Shown: positions 11,027 to 20,769 of the stretch, piece after piece
How the letters are laid out: the number at the start of each line of letters is the position of its first letter
Numbering within the stretch: position 1 is the first letter of the stretch
Origin: PALSA-926 sp964476835
GTDB taxonomy: Bacteria > Pseudomonadota > Alphaproteobacteria > Micavibrionales > UBA2020
Length of the DNA stretch: 64,000 nt
Direction of reading: 5' to 3'
Assembly (NCBI GenBank): GCA_964476835.1
Contig: CAYZCE010000002.1
Span: 62,001 to 126,000, forward strand
Made by a program: the position numbers and the translations under genes
The notes under the pieces: generated by a model
Databases searched by the model: none
What the model was told of the DNA's origin: nothing
The model's input: only the letters and a program-made list of their open reading frames with translations

Positions 11027-12657
11027 GATATGGCCTCCCGGGCTTCTTCCACCAATTGTCCGCCGCGCAGGGTATAACGGCGCGTGGCGAGCGACACCAT
11101 GTTCGCGTCGTCGGAAATGATCACCATCGCCGTCTTGCGCGCCAGGCGCGCGAGCAGCCGGAACAGCGCATCGTAACCGATGCGGTCGAGCCCGCGGTCG
11201 GCTTCGTCGAACAAGATCACGCGCGGGCGCGCCGCCAGGATGCGCGAAAGCGCGATACGCTGGCGCAAGCCCGGCGTCACCGGGTCGGCGCCGTCGGCCT
11301 GCAGCATGGTGTCAAAGCCCGCCGGCAGGCGCGCGACATCGGTATCAACGCCCAGCAGGTGCGAAAGTTCCTGCGCGGAAGCCGTCTGCAGCGAGCCGAA
11401 GCCCGTGATGTTGTCGCGGATGGTGCCGCGGAACAGCGCGCCTTCCGGCGGCAGGTAGCCGACGTGGGCGACAAGGTTCTGCGGCGGATAGGCATGGATG
11501 TCGAGCCCGTCGACCAGCACGTCGCCCGCTTCCGCCGGGCGCAGGCCGGCGAGGATCTCCATCAGTTCGGTTTTCGCCGCCGCGTCGATGCCGCCGATCA
11601 CGACGACATCGCCGATTTCAAGGTCGAGGTTGATGTCCTTGAGCAGCGTGCCAGACGACACGTGGCGCACCGAGAGCGTGCCGAAGCGGTCAGGCATCTC
11701 CGGTGCCGGCGAGACGGCCGCAAGCGGCAGGCTGAAGATGGTGTCGAGCTTCTTGCGCGCGACCAGGAAGTCCTCGTACTTGGCGAGCAGCACCAGGCCG
11801 CGCTGCACCGGCTGCATCAGGCGGCCCGACAGCTGCAACGTCGCGACCAGCGCGCCCGCCGTCACCAATCCCTTGATCGCGAAGACCGCGCCCGCCGTGA
11901 TGACCATGGCCATCATGAGGTGCGAGAGCAGCGTGCCCGCGTTGAAAGCCGCCGTCGACGCCTCCGCCGCGCGCAGCGACGCGATCCCCGAGCGTTCCTG
12001 CAGGAGGTCGTAGCGCCGGGCAAAGAGATTTTCGAGGGAGAAGGATTTGATGGTGTGGATGCCCTTGAGGCATTCGATCATGAAGTCGTAGCGGCGATCG
12101 TCGACCGCGTCGCGGCGCTCGAGCGCCCCTCGCAATCGACAGCCTTGCCGCACCGACACCAGCGCGAAGATCAGCAGCATGAAGACGAGGATCAGCGCCA
12201 GCGGCCGCGCGATATAGAAGATCACGCCGAGGAAGACCGGGATGAAGGCCAGGTCGACGATGGTGGAGATGGAATAGCCGTTGTGGAAGTCCTTCATCTT
12301 GCCGATGGCCGCCATGCGGTTGAGGAATTCGCCGGTGCCGAGGCCGGCGGTCGAGCCCGGGTCCGCCGCCATCAGGTGGCGCATCGCGGCGCCCGCCGTG
12401 CGTTGTTCATAGACGGCGCCGTTCCAGCCGATCATCCAGGCCCTTGCGAGGCGCAGCGCCGCTTCGAGCGCGACGGCCGCCGCGACACCGGCCATCAGCA
12501 CCGGCAACGTGCCGGAATCGGGGTTCGGCAGGATGCGGTCGTAAATCTGCAGCGTCATGATCGGCAGCGCGAACGTCAGCAGGTTCAGGGCAATACTGGA
12601 AAGCAGCAACCGCGGCGTATCCAGGCGGAGCTGTTCAGGCTTGTCATCCGTCCTCAA
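11023..12657 (-). CDS. Type I secretion ABC half-transporter with degenerate ATPase
   Basis: 544 residues: transmembrane exporter domain (about 15-300) and an ATPase domain. Walker A is altered to GGIDAAAKT, the signature to VTPGLRQR, and the H-loop histidine to Asp (IISDDAN); Walker B ILFDEADRGLD keeps Asp-Glu. These changes suggest a structural or regulatory half that pairs with the 723-residue ABC protein. The start is TTG at 12657, which overlaps the TGA of the repeat protein (TTGA), so translation is coupled to the secreted substrate. No C39-like domain is present. Confidence 0.85.
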   Translation of the reverse strand: MRTDDKPEQLRLDTPRLLLSSIALNLLTFALPIMTLQIYDRILPNPDSGTLPVLMAGVAAAVALEAALRLARAWMIGWNGAVYEQRTAGAAMRHLMAADPGSTAGLGTGEFLNRMAAIGKMKDFHNGYSISTIVDLAFIPVFLGVIFYIARPLALILVFMLLIFALVSVRQGCRLRGALERRDAVDDRRYDFMIECLKGIHTIKSFSLENLFARRYDLLQERSGIASLRAAEASTAAFNAGTLLSHLMMAMVITAGAVFAIKGLVTAGALVATLQLSGRLMQPVQRGLVLLAKYEDFLVARKKLDTIFSLPLAAVSPAPEMPDRFGTLSVRHVSSGTLLKDINLDLEIGDVVVIGGIDAAAKTELMEILAGLRPAEAGDVLVDGLDIHAYPPQNLVAHVGYLPPEGALFRGTIRDNITGFGSLQTASAQELSHLLGVDTDVARLPAGFDTMLQADGADPVTPGLRQRIALSRILAARPRVILFDEADRGLDRIGYDALFRLLARLARKTAMVIISDDANMVSLATRRYTLRGGQLVEEAREAIS

Positions 12658-15601
12658 AAGAGACCCCCGTGATGGCCACCGAGCAAGCCGTGGCCGCTGC
12701 TGCTATGCGTATCCGTCAGGCCGGTCAGCAGGCTCAGGCCGCTCGACACCGCGCCCGTCGGCTCCGGCAACACGGCGCCAAGGCCGCTCGTGACCGTATC
12801 GACGAGGCCGCCGATGGTCGAGGCCGTGTCGGTCGCTGCCGTCTCAGTCCATGATGAGGCCGTATCAACGACCGTACTGACCGCGTCCGTCACGCCCGTG
12901 ACCGGCGTCGAAGATGCACCCGCGGTCAGAAGGTCAATTGCGCTGTCTGCCACCGACTGCACGCCGGCAGCCTGGTCGGCGATGCCGGAAAGCGTATCCG
13001 TCACCGTATTGACGACATCGCTGACAGCGGATGTGGAAACGGTGATATCCGTCGCCGGAAGCTGGTCGCCCAGCGCCAGGACGTTGAGGTCGATCGACAG
13101 GCTATCCGCGTCATGCGTCATGCCGACGCCGACGTCGATGTCGCCCACGATGCTTTCGACCGGGTCGAGGTTGACGCCGATTTGCGGCAAGCCAAGGTCG
13201 TTGGCGACCGACAGATCCGTATCTCCGCCCGCGGCCGGCGCGCCGGTATCCAGCGTCACTTCCGGCAGCTGCGTGCCGAGCGCGAGCGCGTTCAGGTCGA
13301 CGATGATGCCGTCCTGGTCGTGCGATACGCCGAGCGTCAGGTCGATATCGCCGACGATGCCCTCGACAGGGTCGAGGTTGACGGCAATCTCCGGCAGGCC
13401 AAGGTCATTCATGGCCAGCAGGTCGGTATCGTCACCCGCCGGCGCGCTGCCCAGCAATGAGCCCGTATCAAGATTGATCTCCGGCACCTGCAGGCCGAGC
13501 GCCGTCAGGTCGATGCCGACACCAGCACTGTTCGCATCATGCGTGATGCCGATGCCCAGGTCGATGTCGCCGACAAGGCTTTCGACCGGGTCGAGGTTNN
13601 NNNNNNNNNNNNNNNNNNNNNNNNNNNNNNNNNNNNNNNNNNNNNNNNNNNNNNNNNNNNNNNNNNNNNNNNNNNNNNNNNNNNNNNNNNNNNNNNNNTG
13701 ATGCCGATGCCCAGGTCGATGTCGCCGACAAGGCTTTCGACCGGGTCGAGGTTCACAGCGACCTGCGGCAGGCCGAGGTCGTTGGCAAGGGAAAGATCGG
13801 TATCGCCGCCGGCAGGAGCGCCGCCGAGCAGCGAGCCCGTATCAAGATTGATCTCCGGCACTTGCAGGCCGAGCGCCGTCAGGTCTATGCCGGCGCCAAG
13901 ACTGTCCGCATCATGCGTGATGCCGATGCCAAGGTCGATGTCGCCGACAAGGCTTTCGACCGGGTCGAGGTTGACGGCGACCTGCGGCAGGCCGAGGTCG
14001 TTGATAAGGGAGAGGTCGATATCATCGCCGCCCGGCGCGCCGCCACCGCCGAGCAAGCCTTCAACAAGACCGCCGGCCGTATCGGCGACTTGTCCCAACG
14101 TGCCGCCGATATCAGGCAGCTGGCCGTCTGCAAGAGGATCGACGATGCCGCCCAGCGTATCGGAAACGCTGGCGACGGTATCTGCGACGGATTGGGTCAG
14201 CGTATCAACCACCGGCGGCAAGTCGAGGGCACCGCCCGTCAGGTTATCCAGCGTCGCAGGAAGATCGGCAACCGCATCCGCGACCGGCTGCAGGATGCCG
14301 CCTGAAGCGCCGCCGTCTCCCAGCAGGCCTTCCACCAGCCCGCCAGCCGTATCGGCGACTTGTCCCAGCGTGTCCCCAAGGTCCGGCAGTTGGCCATGCG
14401 TGAGAGGATCAATGAGGCTATCGAGCGTATCCGGAACGCTCGCGACCGTATCTGCAATGGATTGCGTCAGCGTATCGACCACCGGCGGCAGGTCGAGCGC
14501 GCCGCCGGTCAGGTTGCCAAGCGTATCCGGCAGTGCGGCGACGATATCGGCGATCGGCGTCGTCACGTGATCGACGGTCGAGGGCAGGTCAGATACCAGC
14601 GCCTGTACCGGATCAGCCACTTGCGACACGATCCCGCCGAGGTCTCCCGTCACATGCGTGACGGTATCGTAAACGTTGGAGACGGTATTGGTCACGTTGT
14701 TCACGATATCCGGCAGGTCGTGCACGACTTGCGTCACCGTGCCCGGCAGCGTTTGCGTGATGTTGGTCACGGTATCGGTCAGCGTGTGGGTGATGTTGTT
14801 GATGGTGTCGCCGGCATTATTGATGATCTGCGTAACGGTATCCCCGATGCCGCCGCCCGTCCCGCCGTCTCCGCCGCCCGGCAGCGTGATGACGACGCTG
14901 ATGCCGTCATGCCCGTTGCCCCCATGGGTGCCATCGATGCCGTTGGTGCCATCCGTGCCGCTCGATCCATTGGATCCGCTGGCTCCCGTCCCGCCGGTGG
15001 CGCCCGTCGCCCCGGTCGCACCGTCGTGCCCGTCATGGCCGCCGGTGCCGTTGCGTCCGCTTTGTATCAGCCTGTCGCCGCTGCCGCTGCCGCCCGCCGC
15101 TTCAAAAGAAACCGCCGGCGCGGCGGAGGCGAAACCCTGCGTGCCGAAAGCCGCGCGGGCGTTGGCCGCGTCGCCGTTCATCGCCATGCGTGCCGCGCTG
15201 CCGTCCATGCCGCCGGTCGCGGAAGAAGAGCCGGAAGACGAATCCGGCGCGCCAATGCCGCCATGTCCGGCCGAGGCTGCGCCTTCAAGGAATCGGTGTG
15301 CCGAACCGGCCGCATAGCCGCCGGCCAGCATGTCCATCTCGCCCTTGCCCGTCGCCGCGCCGATTCCGCTGCCGGAAAGCAGCGCGTCGGTCTGGCGCGC
15401 CTGCAGGGTCAGGTAGTTCAGGTTGCCCGAGCCGAACAGGCTCTGCGTCACGCCGTCCTGGTCTTCGGCATGGAAGTCTTCGGCTTCAAGCTTTCGGGGC
15501 GGTGCGGCAAGCGTGGCATCTGGCAGCAATTCGGAAGAAGAAACAGACGGCAGCGGAGAAACGAACTTTTCCATGTGGACCCCCATCCAGAAAAACTTCA
15601 T
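12654..15601 (-). CDS. Collagen-like tandem-repeat protein, probable type I secretion substrate (interrupted by assembly gap)
   Basis: One gene split by 100 N at 13599-13698. The N-terminal part (about 180 residues) is Gly/Ala/Ser-rich without a Sec signal. Residues 188-232 are 15 Gly-X-Y triplets (GHD, GAT, GTD, GTN). Next come Val/Asp/Thr-rich stretches (DTVTNI, DTVTHV), two 90-residue repeats and at least five 69-73-residue repeats with VNLDPVES and GDIDLG, then a Ser/Thr-rich tail ending GGHHGGLF. No RTX nonapeptides are visible. It is the first gene of the secretion operon and overlaps the next gene by 4 bases. An ATG at 15574 (MEKFVS), preceded by GGGGGT, is an alternative start. A surface or matrix role is inferred from context and repeats. 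Confidence 0.8.
13095..14023 (-). repeat. Tandem 207-219 bp coding repeats (69-73 residues)
   Basis: The GAG of the recurring GTCGAGGTT anchor falls at 13167, 13374, 13593, 13748 and 13967. The spacings are 207, 219, (gap) and 219 bases, so the frame is kept at 69 or 73 codons. The encoded unit carries VNLDPVES-V-GDIDLGIGITHDADS. Copies flanking the gap are nearly identical at the nucleotide level, while those nearer the C-terminus have drifted. The true copy number is unknown because the gap lies within the array. Confidence 0.9.
13599..13698. other. Assembly gap of 100 N inside the repeat array
   Basis: Exactly 100 N, the usual placeholder for a gap of unknown size. Both flanks carry the same repeat sequence (GCCGATGCCCAGGTCGATG). 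As 100 is not a multiple of 3, the reading frame appears broken although the gene is probably intact. With a 219-base period the true missing length would be about 164 bases plus a whole number of repeats. Confidence 0.95.
14031..14550 (-). repeat. Two 270 bp coding repeats (90 residues)
   Basis: Two copies of a 90-residue unit with NLTGGALDLPPVVDTLTQS and LGQVADTAGGLVEGLLG lie exactly 270 bases apart (compare 14221-14230 with 14491-14500). They are a second repeat class in the same protein, on the N-terminal side of the 73-residue array. Confidence 0.85.
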
Positions 15602-15683
15602 CTTTCTTCAGGATACAACCTGCGGTTTAATTTTGGATTAAAGATAATCGAACTCTTTCAAGCGAATACCGACGCATGTCCGG

Positions 15684-15745
15684 AAAAAAAGCGGAAGGAA
15701 AACGCTTTACGGGGCCTTTTAGACCCCTAAGCGCTTCCTTCCGCT
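15684..15745 (-). terminator. Rho-independent terminator of the 69-residue gene
   Basis: A long imperfect hairpin pairs GCGGAAGGAAAACGCTT (from 15691) with AAGCGCTTCCTTCCGC (to 15744). On the minus strand it is followed by seven T (15690-15684). It separates the small sigma-54-linked gene from the secretion operon, which therefore probably has its own promoter in 15602-15683 unless there is read-through. Confidence 0.85.
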
Positions 15746-15767
15746 AGGCTTCGTCAGGAGGAAAAAA

Positions 15768-15977
15768 TCAGGCGCGGAGCATCTCGGCTGCCAGCAAAAA
15801 GCGGCTGTCGTATGCAGAAATAAAAATGACGTCCTCTTCGGATTGCGCCATAAAGCCCGTCGCTTTGCGAACTTGCACCGCCGCGGCGTAGTCGGAAGCC
15901 GCAAAAACGCGGTAGCGATTCGCTTCGCCGCTATTACGGATCATCACATCATAATAACCATTCATAGGTTGCTGCAT
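15768..15977 (-). CDS. Small protein, 69 residues, sigma-54-linked
   Basis: No family recognised. The sequence starts MQQPMNGYYDVMIRNS, has an aromatic/Ala-rich middle (RYRVFAASDYAAAVQVRKA) and ends AEMLRA; there is no signal peptide or membrane helix. It looks like a small alpha/beta protein. A strong ribosome site (GGGGGGAAG) precedes the ATG, a near-consensus sigma-54 promoter lies about 40 bases upstream, and a strong terminator follows. It is divergent from the sigma-54 activator gene, so it is a likely direct target. Function unknown. Confidence 0.8.
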   Translation of the reverse strand: MQQPMNGYYDVMIRNSGEANRYRVFAASDYAAAVQVRKATGFMAQSEEDVIFISAYDSRFLLAAEMLRA

Positions 15978-16013
15978 TGTATCTTCCCCCCGTTAATCTC
16001 TCTGGAAAGGAAT

Positions 16014-16030
16014 ATGCATAAGCCGTGCCA
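16014..16030 (-). promoter_or_regulatory. Sigma-54 (RpoN) promoter for the 69-residue gene
   Basis: On the minus strand the sequence reads TGGCACGGCTTATGCAT. The GG and GC dinucleotides have the obligatory 10-base spacing and only one core base differs from TGGCACG-N4-TTGCW. The predicted transcription start near 16005 leaves a leader of about 28 bases containing the GGGGGGAAG ribosome site. A gene for a sigma-54 activator starts 104 bases away on the other strand. Confidence 0.8.
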
Positions 16031-16133
16031 GACGGAAAACCAAGCGTTTCGCCGCGCGCGAACAACCTCCTGACGCAGGCGGCAAGACTTTGTTAGGCAT
16101 TTTGCAATACAATTAAAAGTTGTGAGGTGCATC

Positions 16134-17486
<1,353 letters not shown>

Positions 17487-18155
17487 GGTATTGCGAAACC
17501 TTGAGGCAACCGGCGGAAAGCGCGCGCACGGCCATGGCGAAGACAGCGGTGTCGCCGCGCGCGGACGCCTCCACTTTCTGCGCGGCCTCGACCAGCGCCG
17601 GCGTATTGAGCATGTGGGCGAGGCCAGCGATGGTGTGCGCCTCGCGCAGGAGGGCGTCGGTGTCGCCGGATTTCAAGAGACGCGGGCAAACCTGGCCGCG
17701 CGACCAGAGCTCGCGCATGTAGCTCTCGATCACGCGCCGCGGCAGCCCCTCGGGCACCGACGACGGCGCCGGCGCATCGACGTCGAAGCCGCATTCGGCT
17801 TCGACCTCCGCGAGATTTTCACGCACGAGCGGCTTGATGAGGCAGCGCACGATGCCCGCTTCGGGAAAACGGTCTTCCAGCTCCGGCGCGGCGAATCCGC
17901 TGATGGCGTAGATCGGCGTGCAGTTCGCGTTGATCTTCTGCATTTCGTATGCGGTCTCGACGCCGCCCAGCACCGGCATGTTCAAGTCGAGGAAAACGAG
18001 GTCGTAAGGGTGCCGCGTGAAAAGGCTGACCGCCTCGTGCCCGTTGACGGCCATCGTCACCGCATGCCCGAGACGCGAGAGGGTCAGGGAAAACAGCAGG
18101 CGGTTGGTCTCGCTGTCCTCGGCGATCAATATCTTCAGCGGCATGGCGGCCTCCT

Positions 18156-18536
18156 ATGAAAGCGGATGTGCGCGTGTTGGTCGCCGACGACGACGCCCAG
18201 TTGCGCCTGATGCTGCGCCACGTGCTTGCGCGCGCGGGATATCGCGTGGCGGAGGCTGGAGACGGAAACGAGGCGCTGGCGCTGCTGGAGCGGGCGCCCT
18301 GCGACCTTGCCCTCATCGACCTCGTCATGCCGAACAAGGAAGGGCTGGAGACGATCCTCGACATCCGCCGCCGCTTCCCGGAAGTGAAGATCCTCGCGAT
18401 GTCCGGCGGCGCGCGCCTTCATGCGGAAGACCCACTCAAGCTGGCGCGCGATTGCGGCGCGGATGCGGTCATGGCGAAACCTTTCCTGCCGGCGGAACTG
18501 CTGGCGATGCTGGCGCGTCTATCGCCGGAAGCATGA
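18156..18536 (+). CDS. Single-domain response regulator (CheY-like)
   Basis: 126 residues, only a receiver domain. The acidic pocket is VADDD (10-13), the phospho-acceptor is Asp55 (LALIDLVMP), the switch residue is in MSGGA and the Lys is in AKPF. There is no output domain, so it acts by protein contact or as a phosphate carrier or sink. It lies between the REC-Hpt and kinase genes. Its last 68 bases overlap the 3' end of the convergent kinase gene, so the C-terminus is constrained in two frames. Confidence 0.9.
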   Translation: MKADVRVLVADDDAQLRLMLRHVLARAGYRVAEAGDGNEALALLERAPCDLALIDLVMPNKEGLETILDIRRRFPEVKILAMSGGARLHAEDPLKLARDCGADAVMAKPFLPAELLAMLARLSPEA

Positions 18537-19416
18537 TGCGGAACGTCGTGCCGCGGTGGCGCACGCTCTCGACCGCGATGGCGCCGCCGTGCGCATGCAC
18601 GATGCCCTCGATCGCGGCAAGGCCGAGGCCCGTGCCGAGCGAGACGTCCTTGGTCGTGAAGAACGGGTCGAAGATGCGCGCGGCAACATCGCGTTCTATC
18701 CCTGCGCCATTGTCGCTGACGCTCAGGCGCACATAGCGCCCCGGCGGCAGTTGGCCGTTCATGACCGTGACAGGCGCGCGCGGCGTGCCCTCTCCGGAGA
18801 CGCTGACGCCGCCCGTGCCGAACCCTTCCGCCAAGGCAACGTCATCCAACGTCACGTCGATTGCGCCCGCGTGCGCGCCGATGGCATGGTCTGCATTGAT
18901 GCACAGGTTGAGCAGAACCTGGCCGATCTGCGTCGCGTTTCCGCTGATGGCGTCGCATGTTGCCGCGGCGCTGTACGTGATCTTGGTCGATTTGCGCAAG
19001 GACGGCGTCAGCAGCGCAATGCTTTCGCGTGCAACGGCATCGAGCGACAAGAGGCGGAAAGACCGGTCATCGCGGCGGGATTTTTTCGCGTAGTCCATGA
19101 GCTGACCGACGATGGACTGGCCGCGGCGCGCGGCGGTCATGATCTGGCGTGCCAGCTCGCGCGTGTCGGGCTGGGAGGCGAGATCTTCCTCCAGCAACGC
19201 GCCGAAACCGAGGATCGAGCCGAGGATGTTGTTGAAGTCGTGAGCGATGCCGCCCGCGAGCGTGCCGAGCGCGTCATGCCGCCGCAATTCCTGCAGCGAT
19301 TTCTCCGCACGTTCCGCGCGCTTGCGGGCGCGGACAAGGCCTGCCAGCGACGCGGCAGTCACGGCCCCGAGTGCCCAGGCGGCATAATGCGGCTCAACCA
19401 TCTGACGTGCCCCCAT
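18469..19416 (-). CDS. Sensor histidine kinase (PAS-less, NtrB-like)
   Basis: 315 residues. A short N-terminal hydrophobic stretch (about 12-28) is followed by a coiled linker, a DHp domain with His59 in GGIAHDFNNILG, and a HATPase with N-box LNLCINADHAI, G1 SDNGAGIER and G2 GTGLGLAAI. There is no obvious input domain, so sensing may occur at the membrane or through a partner. GGAGG lies 6 bases before the ATG. The pseudo-Hpt gene lies 46 bases upstream on the same strand, so the two probably form an operon. Natural phosphate donor for the neighbouring regulators. Confidence 0.9.
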   Translation of the reverse strand: MGARQMVEPHYAAWALGAVTAASLAGLVRARKRAERAEKSLQELRRHDALGTLAGGIAHDFNNILGSILGFGALLEEDLASQPDTRELARQIMTAARRGQSIVGQLMDYAKKSRRDDRSFRLLSLDAVARESIALLTPSLRKSTKITYSAAATCDAISGNATQIGQVLLNLCINADHAIGAHAGAIDVTLDDVALAEGFGTGGVSVSGEGTPRAPVTVMNGQLPPGRYVRLSVSDNGAGIERDVAARIFDPFFTTKDVSLGTGLGLAAIEGIVHAHGGAIAVESVRHRGTTFRIMLPAIDAPASPAVPPAGKVSP

Positions 19417-19462
19417 CTTCCGCCTCCGATCATAATGGTTTTGTGAGCGTCAATGCAATCCG

Positions 19463-19795
19463 TCATGCATATATATGGGCGCGCTTTTCCACATCGTGGA
19501 AGGCGATCTCGAGGTTCTCCATGCAATGCGCGACCAACGTGGGGGAACCGGCAGCCGCGGCCTGCAGCGCGCGCTCCAGCACGTCGGCGGCCAGTTGCAG
19601 GCGGTAGAAGCCGAGTGTGGCGGCCTCGCGGCTGATGGCGCGCGCATAAGGTTCGGCCGAGTCTGGCGTGCCGGCGAAAATGCGGATCCGCAGCATCTGC
19701 AGGTAGAACCGCAGCGTGCCGACATAGGTGCCGAGGAAATCAACGTTGTCACCCGCGGCGTGTGCCGACGGGCCGTCCCACTCTTTTTTGGTCAT
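19463..19795 (-). CDS. Hpt-like protein lacking the phospho-histidine
   Basis: 110 residues from the ATG at 19795, which has AAGGAG nine bases upstream. The predicted four-helix protein contains ARAISREAATLGFYRLQLAA (51-70), which lines up base for base with the Hpt core (A-H-x-L-K-G-x-A-x-x-L-G) except that Arg52 replaces His. A longer frame exists upstream but has no ribosome site. It heads a two-gene unit with the kinase. A non-phosphorylatable Hpt could work as a docking or inhibitory protein; this is inference from the motif. Confidence 0.7.
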   Translation of the reverse strand: MTKKEWDGPSAHAAGDNVDFLGTYVGTLRFYLQMLRIRIFAGTPDSAEPYARAISREAATLGFYRLQLAADVLERALQAAAAGSPTLVAHCMENLEIAFHDVEKRAHIYA

Positions 19796-19832
19796 TTGCA
19801 GGCTCCTTGCTGTACGGAGACATACAGCAAGG
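19796..19832 (-). promoter_or_regulatory. Leader hairpin overlapping the ribosome site of the pseudo-Hpt gene
   Basis: A perfect 10-base inverted repeat, CCTTGCTGTA / TACAGCAAGG, with an 8-base loop lies just before the gene. In the transcript its 3' arm contains the AAGG of the AAGGAG ribosome site, so folding would limit translation. The same dyad could instead be a DNA operator. Confidence 0.5.
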
Positions 19833-19849
19833 ATCGTGCCGGAAAAAAA

Positions 19850-19904
19850 TCGCGCAAAAACAGCAAAGGCGCCGCACGGGTCTTGCAAACTGCCGTGCGA
19901 CGCC
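19850..19904 (-). terminator. Terminator of the AsmA-like gene
   Basis: On the minus strand, 20 bases after the stop codon, GGCGTCGCACGG pairs with CCGTGCGGCGCC (one mismatch, loop about 13 bases). It is followed by TTTGCTGTTTTTGCG and then another T-run. It shields the pseudo-Hpt/kinase unit from read-through. Confidence 0.7.
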
Positions 19905-19923
19905 TTGCAGATCGAGAGAACGG

Positions 19924-20670
19924 TTACTTCTTGCTGCCGAACAGGCTCTTGACGCCGTCGACCGCGCTGGAAGCCGCGCCCGACTTCAGTACGCCGCCGA
20001 CAATGCCGCCCGCGCCGCCGGTGAGGCCGTTGAGGACGCCCGACTGCACGACCGCCTGCGCGGAGACGGCCATGACCTTGTTCATGACCTGCAGCGCGAC
20101 GTCGGTCGAGGTCGCCGGATGGCTCTTGCTGCCGATGTTGGTGAGCGTGATGTCGGGCAGCGTCACCGGCGCGCTGACGATGCCGATGCTTGGGATCACC
20201 TGCGCATGCACGATCTTCAACTGCTGGATGACGACGCGCGTGTCGGACGTGCCGGCGGGCACTTCCTTCTTGGGCGCGGCCGCCTTTTCGGCGGAAGCGG
20301 ACCTCAGGTTCTTCTGGATGACCTCGAAGTTGCTGCCCTTCGTGCCGTATTCGTAGGTGACGGTCATACCGTCGACCACGACGCTCTTGATGACGACGAC
20401 GTCCTTCGAGATGTCGCCGACCGCGACCGAGATGCCCTTGGTCTTGAGCAGGTCGCCGCTGAAGCCCGACGGGTTGTTGACCGACAAGCCGCGCATTGCC
20501 GCCTTCCTGTCGGCGAGCGAGATGTCGAGGCCGCTGACGCTGACGCGGGTACCGAGCACGCGGCTGCCCGCGATCTCAATCGTGCGCTTGACGACGCCGC
20601 CCAGGTTCATCATCAGCGCGATGCCGCCGATCACCAGCAAGGCGACGATGGCCAGAAACAGTTTCTTCAT
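19924..20670 (-). CDS. AsmA-like envelope protein
   Basis: 248 residues from the ATG at 20670 (GGGGA ahead). It has an N-terminal membrane anchor (MKKLFLAIVALLVIGGIAL), then a short AsmA/DUF748-like repeat region: GSRVLGTRVSVSGLDISL and LSVNNPSGFSGDLLKTKGI are typical of this family. The C-terminus is Gly/Ala-rich (GGAGGIVGGVLKSGAAS). AsmA-type proteins take part in phospholipid transport and outer membrane assembly, usually as much larger proteins; this is a short relative. It is divergent from greB across 99 bases. Confidence 0.7.
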   Translation of the reverse strand: MKKLFLAIVALLVIGGIALMMNLGGVVKRTIEIAGSRVLGTRVSVSGLDISLADRKAAMRGLSVNNPSGFSGDLLKTKGISVAVGDISKDVVVIKSVVVDGMTVTYEYGTKGSNFEVIQKNLRSASAEKAAAPKKEVPAGTSDTRVVIQQLKIVHAQVIPSIGIVSAPVTLPDITLTNIGSKSHPATSTDVALQVMNKVMAVSAQAVVQSGVLNGLTGGAGGIVGGVLKSGAASSAVDGVKSLFGSKK

Positions 20671-20769
20671 GGTTTTCCCCTTTGATTGAAGTACGCCTGT
20701 CAGGATAGCGCTATTGCAGGTGCGGTCAAGCTCTTGCAAAAAGCCGCGGCAAACAGTAATCATAATCGC

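Noticed and set aside
11056..12672. A 538-codon plus-strand open frame opposite the degenerate ABC gene
   Set aside because: Low-complexity Arg/Gln/Asp composition and no domain; the ABC transporter on the other strand is clear.
13505..13731. Separate short genes on either side of the 100-N gap
   Set aside because: They are fragments of one repeat protein created by the arbitrary gap length.
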